From Priestia megaterium (GTDB lineage Bacteria > Bacillota > Bacilli > Bacillales > Bacillaceae_H), in contig VTEF01000001.1 in NCBI GenBank assembly GCA_008180335.1, positions 436,636-500,635 on the forward strand: a stretch of DNA of 64,000 nt, given 5' to 3'. A program made the translations under genes and the position numbers. Each line of letters opens with the position of its first letter. The stretch's first letter is position 1. Of this stretch, positions 56,976 through 64,000 are shown piece after piece. The notes below the pieces were generated by a model that had not been told where the DNA came from, did not search any database, and saw only the letters and a program-made list of their open reading frames with translations.

Positions 56976-57782
56976 ATGAAAAAGAAAAAGTGGTTATCCA
57001 TAGCGATGATCGGCTTGCTTACAGCGGGAGTACTTGCGGCATGTGGTGCGGGTGAAGGAACATCGAATAGCAGCAGCAGTAGTGATGAAAAGAATACTAA
57101 AGTGCTTAAAATGGGTACATCAGCAGATTATCCGCCATTTGAGTACATTGATACAGCAAAAGGTGATAGTGAACCAGTTGGATTTGATATCGATTTAGCA
57201 AAAGCAATTGGGAAAGAGTTAGGGTATGAAGTGAAAGTTGTCGATATGGAGTTCGGGAGTTTAATTCCGTCATTACAATCAAAGAAAGTAGATTTAGTGC
57301 TTGCAGGTATGACTCCTACAGAAGAGCGTAAGAAAAATGTTGATTTTTCTGATGTGTACTATGAAGCAAAAAATGTGCTTGTGTCTAAAAAAGAAGCGCC
57401 AGTAGATAATATTGAAGCATTAAATGGAAAAACAGTTGGTGTTCAAACAGCTTCAATTCAAGAAGATGAAGCAAAGACACTTTCAAAAGAAGTGGACATT
57501 AAAATTGAAAGCCGTGATCGTATTCCTCAACTGATTCAAGAAATGAAATCAAACCGTATTGATGTTGCAATTATTGAAGATACAGTTGCAAAAGGCTATG
57601 TAGAAAAAGACGATACATTGCAATTGGCTGAAACAGGACGTGAAGAATCAAATAAAGGGTCCGCTATTGCTTTTCCAAAAGACAGCAAGTTAACAGAAGA
57701 GTTTAACCGTGTCTTAAATGAAATGAAAGAAAACGGAGAGCTAGAAGAATTAGTAATCAAATGGTTTGATAGTAAAGAATAA
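56976..57782 (+). CDS. artP: Arginine-type ABC transporter, substrate-binding lipoprotein
   Basis: 268 residues. Lipoprotein signal peptide with lipobox LAAC (Cys about 22), Ser-rich linker, then a class 3 amino-acid binding domain (GTSADYPPFEYID, GFDIDLAKAIGKELGYEVK, FGSLIPSLQSKKVDLVLAGMTPTEERKK). Ligand specificity for arginine is inferred from synteny with B. subtilis yqiXYZ (artPQR) and the ARG-box-like sites. Start ATG follows AAGGGGGAAG. Confidence 0.9.
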   Translation: MKKKKWLSIAMIGLLTAGVLAACGAGEGTSNSSSSSDEKNTKVLKMGTSADYPPFEYIDTAKGDSEPVGFDIDLAKAIGKELGYEVKVVDMEFGSLIPSLQSKKVDLVLAGMTPTEERKKNVDFSDVYYEAKNVLVSKKEAPVDNIEALNGKTVGVQTASIQEDEAKTLSKEVDIKIESRDRIPQLIQEMKSNRIDVAIIEDTVAKGYVEKDDTLQLAETGREESNKGSAIAFPKDSKLTEEFNRVLNEMKENGELEELVIKWFDSKE

Positions 57783-57811
57783 AAGATTGACGGAGAGGAA
57801 TGGAACTAGGC

Positions 57812-58471
57812 ATGAATTTGGATTTTGGACAAATCGTGCCTTCACTCCCTTATATTTTACAAGGGGTATGGGTAACGATACAAATAGTTCTTGCTTCAGC
57901 AATTGTCGGCTTTGCGCTAGGAACTTTATTATCTTTGTTTAAAATTAGCCGCTCAAAAGCATTGATATGGATTGCTGATATCTATACATCGATTTTTCGT
58001 GGGACACCACTTGTCTTACAATTATTGTTAATTTATTTTGGGTTGCCACAAATAGTGGGATTTGATATTGCACCATTTCCAGCAGCGGTTGCAGCATTTG
58101 GTTTAAACTCTGCTGCTTATATCTCAGAAATTATCCGCGCAGGGATTTTAGCTGTAGATAAAGGCCAGCGTGAAGCAGCTTTAGCATTAGGGATCCCTTA
58201 TCGCCGCATGATGGGACAGATTATTATGCCTCAAGCTTTAAAGAATATCTTACCTGCGTTAATGAATGAATTTATTACGTTGACAAAAGAATCTGCACTT
58301 GTAACAGTTATTGGCGCTCTTGATATTATGAGGCGTGCTTATATTGTTGGAGGAGAAAAGTTTGCCTATTTTGAGCCTCTTTTATTTGCAGGTTTGATTT
58401 ACTACATCATGGTCATGGGCTTAACGCTCCTTGGTAAAGCTGTCGAGAGGAGAATGAGAAAAGGTGATTAA
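57812..58471 (+). CDS. artQ: Arginine-type ABC transporter, permease
   Basis: 219 residues from ATG 57812 ([18 protein letters not shown]), the length I recall for YqiY; an in-frame ATG at 57800 lies next to GGAGAGG. About five membrane helices, HisM-type permease with the EAA loop [30 protein letters not shown] around residue 140. The stop region overlaps artR by eight bases. Confidence 0.93.
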   Translation: MNLDFGQIVPSLPYILQGVWVTIQIVLASAIVGFALGTLLSLFKISRSKALIWIADIYTSIFRGTPLVLQLLLIYFGLPQIVGFDIAPFPAAVAAFGLNSAAYISEIIRAGILAVDKGQREAALALGIPYRRMMGQIIMPQALKNILPALMNEFITLTKESALVTVIGALDIMRRAYIVGGEKFAYFEPLLFAGLIYYIMVMGLTLLGKAVERRMRKGD

Positions 58472-59186
58472 AATTGAAAACTTGCATAAATCATATGGTC
58501 AAAACGAAGTATTAAAAGGCATTTCAACAGTCATTAAAGAAAAGGAAGTAGTTGCTGTTATTGGACCGTCTGGATCTGGTAAATCAACTTTCTTACGCTG
58601 TATGAATTTATTAGAAGAGCCAACGAGCGGCCTTATTTCGATTAATAATCAAGAAATTATGAATGTGAAAACAAATATTATGCGCGTTCGACAAAATGTT
58701 GGCATGGTATTTCAACATTTTCATCTGTTTCCGCATATGACAGTATTAGAAAATTTAACGTATGCACCAATAACTGTAAAAGGGTTGTCAAAGGAGCAAG
58801 CGCAAACCAAAGGGAATGAACTATTAAAGAAAGTAGGACTTGCTGAAAAAGCGAATGAATATCCGAATCGTTTGTCAGGTGGTCAAAAACAACGTGTTGC
58901 GATTGCGAGAGCATTAGCGATGGAGCCGGAAGTAATGTTGTTTGATGAACCAACGTCAGCACTCGATCCTGAAATGGTAAAAGAAGTGCTTGATGTTATG
59001 AAATCATTGACAGAAACAGGCATGACAATGGTTATTGTCACACACGAAATGGGCTTTGCGCGTGAAGTAGCAGACCGCGTTCTATTTTTAGATGAAGGAC
59101 GTCTCGTAGAAGATGCACCACCAGCTGAGTTTTTCTCAGCACCTAAGAGTAAGCGTGCGCGCGATTTTTTAGAGAAAATTTTATAG
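58464..59186 (+). CDS. artR: Arginine-type ABC transporter, ATPase
   Basis: 240 residues from a GTG overlapping artQ by eight bases. Walker [10 protein letters not shown] near residue 33, Q-loop [15 protein letters not shown], signature [15 protein letters not shown] near 135, Walker [15 protein letters not shown], and H-loop VTHEMGFA. Energises the ArtPQ importer at the inner membrane face. A strong terminator follows. Confidence 0.96.
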   Translation: MIKIENLHKSYGQNEVLKGISTVIKEKEVVAVIGPSGSGKSTFLRCMNLLEEPTSGLISINNQEIMNVKTNIMRVRQNVGMVFQHFHLFPHMTVLENLTYAPITVKGLSKEQAQTKGNELLKKVGLAEKANEYPNRLSGGQKQRVAIARALAMEPEVMLFDEPTSALDPEMVKEVLDVMKSLTETGMTMVIVTHEMGFAREVADRVLFLDEGRLVEDAPPAEFFSAPKSKRARDFLEKIL

Positions 59187-59217
59187 TTAATGCTGTACCG
59201 CTGACAGAAATATCAGG

Positions 59218-59258
59218 AGTGCAGAAAAAGATAAGCAATCTTTTTCTGCACTTTTTTC
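59218..59258 (+). terminator. Terminator after artPQR
   Basis: AGTGCAGAAAAAGAT pairs perfectly with ATCTTTTTCTGCACT, T6 tail. Confidence 0.93.
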
Positions 59259-59425
59259 ATATCCTTCAATTTATTTTAGAAGTTCAAAGACGAGTTGAAT
59301 TGCATTACAGGATTGATGCAAGAAGAATGAATTTAAAGTTGCTTAATTAATTGAGACATGGTAATAAATAATAAGATATCATTATTGATCAATAACAAAA
59401 AGAAACGTTTAGGAGCTTTAATCAA

Positions 59426-60376
59426 ATGAAATTTAAAATTGGGTATCGAACGTTTAAAACAGCTGTCGGTACATCAGTAGCCATTATCTTAGCTCAATTT
59501 TTGGGGCTGGAGTTTTTTCCATCAGCCGGAATTATTACAATCTTATGTATTCAAAATTCAAAGAAAAAATCGCTTCGTAGTGCTTCACAACGTTTCATTG
59601 CATGCTCGATTTCGATCTTATTTTCATTTATTTTCTTTGAAGGGATTGCGTATCATCCACTTGTTATTGGGCTGATGCTTCTCTTTTTTATCCCACTTAC
59701 CGTTATTGTGAAAGCGAATGAGGGAATTGTAACAAGCTCTGTTATTTTGTTACATATTTATTCTCTACAAGAAATGACGTGGAAAATTGTCTTAAATGAA
59801 ATGGGTCTGATTATCATTGGGATTGGTGTAGCATTAATCGTAAATTTATATATGCCAAGTTTGGATGGGAAATTGCGTGAATATCAACAGAATATTGAGC
59901 GCAATTTTCAAGTTATGTTGAAAGAAATTGCTCAATATTTGCGTACAAACGACAGTAGCTGGTCAGGGAAAGAAATTGCTGAAACAGTTAAATTATTAGA
60001 GGAAGCAAAAAGTTTAGCTTTTCGTGACGTTGAAAATCATTTTGTCCGTACTGAAAATTATTACTACCGTTATTTTAAAATTCGAGAGAAGCAACTTGAG
60101 ATCATTGAACGGACATTGCCCCTTGTTACGTCGATTGATTTAGTCTTTGAACAGCGTTATATGATTGCTGATTTTATCGAAGAGCTAAGTTTGTGTATTC
60201 ATCCTGGGAATACAGCAAAATTATTTTTGTTAAAATTAGAGCAGTTAAAAGAATCATTTCAATCGATGGATTTGCCAAAAACGAGAGAAGAGTTTGAAGC
60301 GAGAGCAGATTTATTGCATTTTGTAAAAGAAATTGAACAGTATTTAATTATTAAACAAACCTTAAAAATAACTTAG
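59426..60376 (+). CDS. yqjA: Aromatic acid exporter-family membrane protein
   Basis: 316 residues. ArAE/FUSC-type N-terminal half with about six membrane helices (residues 10-155; SVAIILAQFLGLEFFPSAGIITIL), then a soluble helical domain of about 160 residues at the C terminus (DUF939 pattern). Family members may export aromatic compounds; the substrate is not known. Sits between artR and an L,D-transpeptidase gene as in the yqjA-yqjB order. RBS TTTAGGAGC. Confidence 0.88.
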   Translation: MKFKIGYRTFKTAVGTSVAIILAQFLGLEFFPSAGIITILCIQNSKKKSLRSASQRFIACSISILFSFIFFEGIAYHPLVIGLMLLFFIPLTVIVKANEGIVTSSVILLHIYSLQEMTWKIVLNEMGLIIIGIGVALIVNLYMPSLDGKLREYQQNIERNFQVMLKEIAQYLRTNDSSWSGKEIAETVKLLEEAKSLAFRDVENHFVRTENYYYRYFKIREKQLEIIERTLPLVTSIDLVFEQRYMIADFIEELSLCIHPGNTAKLFLLKLEQLKESFQSMDLPKTREEFEARADLLHFVKEIEQYLIIKQTLKIT

Positions 60377-60438
60377 GCAACATGCATGTTGTTTCTCCAT
60401 CTTACGAACAATAAAAAAAAGGCAAGGTGGTGGATGAC

Positions 60439-60945
60439 ATGCATGTTTTTGGATTCATTCTGCTTTTAATGTCGCCAATTTGGCCTCTAGGAGCGAATCC
60501 TTTACCGGGAGATCCGTTTATTGTCATTAATAAGCAGACAAATGAACTGGCATATATTCAAGATGGAGAAATTGAATACATTGTTAAGGTAGCCACAGGA
60601 AAAACGGCTGATTTAACACCAGAAGGTGAATTTACAGTTACTGTAAAAGTGATTAATCCATATTACCGACGAGGAAAGATTGAAGGAGGGGACCCTAAGA
60701 ATCCACTTGGTGTGAGATGGATTGGTTTTGATGCAAAAGATACAGATGGGCGAATTTATGGCATTCATGGCACCAATCAGCTCAGTTCGATTGGCAAATA
60801 TGTCTCAAATGGATGCATTCGAGTAGGAAATGAAGAGGTGACCAAACTGTATGATCGCATCCCGCTTGGAACGAAAGTATGGATTGTCACAAGCACGAAA
60901 TCATTTCAAGAGTTGGCTGGAGAAAAAGGGATTACAGTTGAGTAA
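60439..60945 (+). CDS. L,D-transpeptidase (YkuD domain)
   Basis: 168 residues from ATG 60439, eight bases after AAGGTGG. Short hydrophobic N terminus (VFGFILLLMSPIWPLGANP) acts as an export signal or anchor; then the YkuD domain with VINKQTNELAYIQDG and the catalytic motif HGTNQLSSIGKYVSNGCIRV, Cys about 126. Makes 3-3 peptidoglycan cross-links or attaches groups to the wall; role may be in sporulation or stress. No LysM domain. Confidence 0.9.
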   Translation: MHVFGFILLLMSPIWPLGANPLPGDPFIVINKQTNELAYIQDGEIEYIVKVATGKTADLTPEGEFTVTVKVINPYYRRGKIEGGDPKNPLGVRWIGFDAKDTDGRIYGIHGTNQLSSIGKYVSNGCIRVGNEEVTKLYDRIPLGTKVWIVTSTKSFQELAGEKGITVE

Positions 60946-60986
60946 AATAAAAGATTTATGAACTATTACAACAGGAGAGATCTGTT

Positions 60987-61024
60987 AATAAAAGGTAGGT
61001 GATTTATTTCACCTACCTTTTATT
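60987..61024. terminator. Bidirectional terminator between LDT and Prli42-like genes
   Basis: AATAAAAGGTAGGTGA pairs perfectly with TCACCTACCTTTTATT around TTTATT. Its right arm enters the stop codon of the leftward small gene. Confidence 0.93.
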
Positions 61025-61118
61025 ATAGCCACATGGTAATTCCAGCTAATACAGTTGTAATCACCATTGTTCCAAGCATTAAAAATACAACGACTTTTTG
61101 GATTTTTTTATTTGACAT
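61023..61118 (-). CDS. prli42: Prli42-like stressosome-associated membrane miniprotein
   Basis: 31 residues from the ATG complementary to 61116-61118, with AAGGAGG upstream (11-base spacing). The sequence MSNKKIQKVVVFLMLGTMVI plus a further 11 residues is one membrane helix with a basic N terminus, closely like the Prli42 (DUF4044) family described in Listeria as the membrane anchor of the stressosome. Too short for routine gene calling. Convergent with the L,D-transpeptidase gene, sharing its terminator. Confidence 0.85.
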   Translation of the reverse strand: MSNKKIQKVVVFLMLGTMVITTVLAGITMWL

Positions 61119-61297
61119 AAAAGCAAAATCCTCCTTAATTGCTTTTTTTCTATTTTACATGCGAATGAGCAGTTGGACAAGAAGCTTTCTTAAGCATGCT
61201 AATATAGCTGTCGCTTCTTTATAAATACATTGCAGGATAATAAGAGCTTTTTCAAGAATATGTGTATATGAAAACGCTTTTTTTAGGAGGTTATTTA

Positions 61298-61696
61298 ATG
61301 ATTAAAGGAATTGATCATATCGGTATTGCTGTTCATTCAATTGAATATGTACGTCCATTTTATGAACAGACGCTGAATTTACCTTTATTAGGAATCGAAT
61401 ATGTCGAAGATCAGCAAGTCAAAGTAGCGTTCTTTCAATGCGGAGATGTAAAACTAGAATTGCTTGAGCCAACTTCAGATAGCAGCCCCATCCAACAGTT
61501 TCTCAACAAACGAGGAGAAGGGCTTCATCACGTTGCTTTTGGAACTCAAACAATTGACCAAAGAATTACCCAATTAAAAAGAAAAGGAATTCGAATGATC
61601 GACGAGACGCCAAGAATAGGGGCAGGAGGAGCACAAATTGCCTTTTTGCATCCTTCATCATCAGCGGGTGTGCTTTATGAATTATGTGAAAAGTAA
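61298..61696 (+). CDS. mce: Methylmalonyl-CoA epimerase
   Basis: 132 residues from ATG 61298, seven bases after AGGAGG; the longer frame is not supported. Vicinal-oxygen-chelate fold with metal ligands in IDHIGIAV (H), KLELLEP (E), GLHHVAFG (H) and GVLYELCEK (E). Interconverts (S)- and (R)-methylmalonyl-CoA, linking the carboxylase next door to MutAB. B. subtilis yqjC occupies the same place. Confidence 0.95.
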   Translation: MIKGIDHIGIAVHSIEYVRPFYEQTLNLPLLGIEYVEDQQVKVAFFQCGDVKLELLEPTSDSSPIQQFLNKRGEGLHHVAFGTQTIDQRITQLKRKGIRMIDETPRIGAGGAQIAFLHPSSSAGVLYELCEK

Positions 61697-61715
61697 ATAA
61701 AGGAGGGGTTATAGT

Positions 61716-63266
61716 ATGGTGGATATTTATGATAAATTAAATGAATTATACGATAGACGCCGTGCAATTGAATTAGGTGGTGGGGATAAGAAAATTGAAA
61801 AACAACATTATAAAGGAAAACTAACAGCAAGAGAACGAATTTCCCTGCTTGTAGATGAGAATAGCTTTGTAGAATTAAATCCGTTTATTGAACATCGATG
61901 CAGTGATTTTAAGATGGATGAACAAGCAGGTCCTGGTGACGGTGTGGTGACGGGGTATGGAAAAATAAACGGACGAGGAGTTTATCTGTTTTCACAAGAC
62001 TTTACTGTATTTGGCGGTGCACTCGGCGAGATGCATGCTAAAAAGATTGCACATGTGATGGATTTAGCTGCTAAAACAGGTGTTCCTTTTATTGGCTTGA
62101 ACGATTCAGGAGGAGCTCGAATTCAAGAAGGAGTAATGTCGCTAGACGGATATGGACACATTTTTTATCGAAATGCTATTTATTCTGGTGTTATTCCTCA
62201 AATTTCCGTCATTATGGGACCTTGTGCAGGAGGGGCTGTGTATTCCCCTGCCATTACAGACTTTGTGTTTATGGTTGAACGAACAAGTCAGATGTTTATT
62301 ACCGGCCCTAAAGTGATTGAAACAGTAACAGGTGAATCCATTACTTCTGAAAACTTGGGAGGAGCCGCTGTTCACAATGAAATAAGCGGAAATGCTCATT
62401 TTAGTGCTTCGTCTGAAGAAGCGGTATTACAACAAGTTCGTCTGCTCCTTAGTTACCTACCATCATCCAATGAAGAAAAAGCTCCTGAAGAGTGTTACGA
62501 AGAAGAAAGTGATTATCGCCCAGACCTGTTAGATCTTATCCCTTTTGATGCAGTAAGACCTTACGATGTTCGATCAGTCATTAAAGAAATTGTTGATCAA
62601 AATTCATTTTTGGAAGTGCAAAAAGACTTTGCCAAAAATATTGTAATTGGTTTAGCCCGTATCAAAGGAAAAGTAGTAGGGCTTGTGTGTAATCAGCCAA
62701 AAGTAATGGCAGGCAGCTTAGATATTAACTCCTCAGATAAAGCCGCACGTTTTATCCGTTTTTGCGACTCATTTCATATTCCTCTTATCACATTTGAAGA
62801 TGTAACAGGTTTTTTCCCTGGTATTAAACAAGAACATGGCGGCATTATTCGTCATGGTGCCAAAATTTTATATGCGTACTCAGAGGCAACTGTTCCGAAA
62901 ATAACTGTTATTTTGCGAAAAGCGTATGGCGGAGCGTATGTTGCATTAAACAGTAAATCCATTGGTGCAGACCTAGTCTATGCATGGCCGAATGCTGAGA
63001 TTGCTGTAATGGGCCCCAAAGGAGCTGCCAATATTATTTTTGCAAATGAAATAAGCAATAGTGAAACGCCAGAGGCCGTAAGAACTGAAAAGATTGAACA
63101 ATATCGAAATAAATTTGCAAATCCTTATGTAGCTGCAAAAGCTGGAATGGTAGATGATGTAATTGATCCTAGAGACACGAGAATAAAGTTAATACAAGCA
63201 CTTGAAATGTTACAAAATAAAAAGGAAGAGCGTCCAAGGAAAAAACATGGTAACATACCATTATAG
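61716..63266 (+). CDS. yqjD: Acyl-CoA (propionyl-CoA type) carboxylase beta subunit
   Basis: 516 residues behind AAGGAGGGG. Carboxyltransferase with two crotonase-like domains; the N-terminal half holds GDGVVTGYGKINGRGV, GLNDSGGARIQEGV and IMGPCAGGAVYSPAITDF, the C-terminal half PGIKQEHGGIIRHGAKILYAYSEATVPKITVILRKAYGGAYVAL. Typical propionyl-CoA carboxylase beta or methylmalonyl-CoA decarboxylase alpha size. No partner biotin carboxylase is in the window apart from AccBC, so the alpha subunit must lie elsewhere or be shared. Works with mce and mutAB. Confidence 0.93.
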   Translation: MVDIYDKLNELYDRRRAIELGGGDKKIEKQHYKGKLTARERISLLVDENSFVELNPFIEHRCSDFKMDEQAGPGDGVVTGYGKINGRGVYLFSQDFTVFGGALGEMHAKKIAHVMDLAAKTGVPFIGLNDSGGARIQEGVMSLDGYGHIFYRNAIYSGVIPQISVIMGPCAGGAVYSPAITDFVFMVERTSQMFITGPKVIETVTGESITSENLGGAAVHNEISGNAHFSASSEEAVLQQVRLLLSYLPSSNEEKAPEECYEEESDYRPDLLDLIPFDAVRPYDVRSVIKEIVDQNSFLEVQKDFAKNIVIGLARIKGKVVGLVCNQPKVMAGSLDINSSDKAARFIRFCDSFHIPLITFEDVTGFFPGIKQEHGGIIRHGAKILYAYSEATVPKITVILRKAYGGAYVALNSKSIGADLVYAWPNAEIAVMGPKGAANIIFANEISNSETPEAVRTEKIEQYRNKFANPYVAAKAGMVDDVIDPRDTRIKLIQALEMLQNKKEERPRKKHGNIPL

Positions 63267-63291
63267 GTTAATTTTGGAGGGATTACATATT

Positions 63292-64000
63292 ATGATTAAT
63301 GAACAACGTTTAGTTGACTTATTTTTAGAATTAGTACAAGTAGATTCAGAAACAAAATACGAATCTGAAATTGCAAAAGTATTAACTGAAAAGTTTAAGG
63401 CTTTAGGTGTGAAAGTAGTAGAAGATGACACAATGTCTGTTACAGGGCACGGAGCAGGTAATTTAATCTGTACGCTTCCAGGTACAAAACAGGATGTAGA
63501 TACAATTTATTTTACTTCACATATGGATACAGTTGTTCCTGGTAAAGGAATTAAGCCTTCTATTGAAGATGGATATATTAAAAGTGATGGCACTACTATT
63601 TTAGGAGCGGATGACAAAGCAGGACTAGCGGCGATGCTTGAAGCGATTCAAGTGTTGAAAGAACAAAACATTGAGCATGGCACAATTGAATTTATTATTA
63701 CTGTAGGCGAGGAGTCAGGTTTAGTCGGAGCAAAAGCACTTGATTCAAGTCTGGTTACAGCAAAATTTGGCTATGCGCTTGACAGTGATGGAAAAGTTGG
63801 TGATATTATTGTAGCTGCTCCTACTCAGGCAAAAGTAAAAGCATCTATTTATGGAAAAACGGCTCATGCTGGCGTAGCACCAGAGCGAGGAGTTTCAGCT
63901 ATTACAATCGCTTCAAAGGCTATTTCAAGAATGCCGCTTGGTCGTATTGATGAAGAAACAACTGCAAATATTGGCCGCTTTGAAGGTGGTACGCAAACGA
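63292..64000 (+). CDS. yqjE: M20-family peptidase (peptidase T-like), N-terminal part
   Basis: About 236 residues visible; cut by the right window edge. Starts MINEQRLVDLFLELVQVDSE behind GGAGGGAT. Metal and catalytic motifs: SHMDTVVPG (H, D), GADDKAGLAAMLEA (D), VGEESGLVGAK (E, E) and the dimerisation lid part TAHAGVAPERG. Dipeptidase or tripeptidase type zinc enzyme of the PepT-like group; substrate unknown. Confidence 0.92.
   Translation, partial: MINEQRLVDLFLELVQVDSETKYESEIAKVLTEKFKALGVKVVEDDTMSVTGHGAGNLICTLPGTKQDVDTIYFTSHMDTVVPGKGIKPSIEDGYIKSDGTTILGADDKAGLAAMLEAIQVLKEQNIEHGTIEFIITVGEESGLVGAKALDSSLVTAKFGYALDSDGKVGDIIVAAPTQAKVKASIYGKTAHAGVAPERGVSAITIASKAISRMPLGRIDEETTANIGRFEGGTQT

Noticed and set aside
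61033-61224. Rightward 63-codon frame after the L,D-transpeptidase gene
   Set aside because: Overlaps the Prli42-like gene on the other strand and has no ribosome site or similarity.
1-64000. CRISPR arrays, tRNA and rRNA genes, insertion sequences with transposase
   Set aside because: No regularly spaced repeats, cloverleaf sequences, rRNA motifs or transposase motifs were noticed by eye in the window.

Overview
The window comes from an AT-rich endospore-forming member of the Bacillaceae (Bacillus/Priestia-like). The evidence is a complete spoIIIAA-AH operon, spoIVB, spo0A, MntR, AhrC/ArgR-type arginine repressor, Bacillus-style start sites (GGAGG ribosome sites, many GTG/TTG starts) and gene order that follows the B. 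subtilis yqhH-to-yqjE segment from memory of that genome. It is mostly conserved chromosome, with one small degraded island inserted into the 3' end of spo0A.

Layout. (1) 1-5.4 kb: end of a leftward SNF2 helicase gene, then a tandem glycine riboswitch with terminator controlling gcvT-gcvPA-gcvPB (glycine cleavage), and a leftward rhodanese gene. (2) 5.6-15.6 kb: lipM (lipoate assembly, which feeds the glycine-cleavage and bkd complexes), a B12-dependent ribonucleotide reductase nrdJ behind two NrdR-like boxes, mntR, a patatin-like lipase, small yqh genes, aroQ, an Xaa-Pro peptidase and efp. (3) 15.7-21.5 kb: yqhV and the eight-gene spoIIIA operon behind a sigma-E-like promoter. (4) 21.5-32.9 kb: accBC with a leader holding a FapR-like site and a cysteine-rich mini-ORF, yqhY, nusB (folD is not next to it), xseAB, ispA, a candidate small RNA, dxs, yqxC, argR and recN. 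(5) 33.0-38.3 kb: spoIVB and spo0A, the latter with a sigma-H promoter match overlapping an 0A box. A roughly 3-kb element sits in the spo0A 3' end. It is bounded by a 60-bp direct repeat (55/60 identical) that re-creates the last codons of Spo0A. It holds a frameshifted integrase, a terminase remnant, a homing-endonuclease-like fragment and pieces of a type VII secretion cargo module: a truncated lipase, a lipoprotein, and a WXG100 gene whose signature Trp codon is TGA.

(6) 38.3-50.2 kb: yycC-like gene, yqiK, yqzF-like gene, then bkdR and the sigma-54-dependent branched-chain keto-acid operon ptb-bcd-buk-lpdV-bkdAA-bkdAB-bkdB, with repeated TGCA-N6-TGCA operator-like sites. (7) 50.2-64 kb: mutA-mutB-meaB, brxB, an arginine-type ABC transporter with ArgR-box-like sites, yqjA, an L,D-transpeptidase, a Prli42-like miniprotein, methylmalonyl-CoA epimerase, an acyl-CoA carboxylase beta subunit and the start of a M20 peptidase.

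Functionally, bkd makes branched acyl-CoAs from Val/Ile/Leu. The mutAB-meaB, mce and carboxylase genes can take propionyl-CoA to succinyl-CoA, and lipM supplies octanoyl/lipoyl groups. No rRNA, tRNA or CRISPR array was seen.
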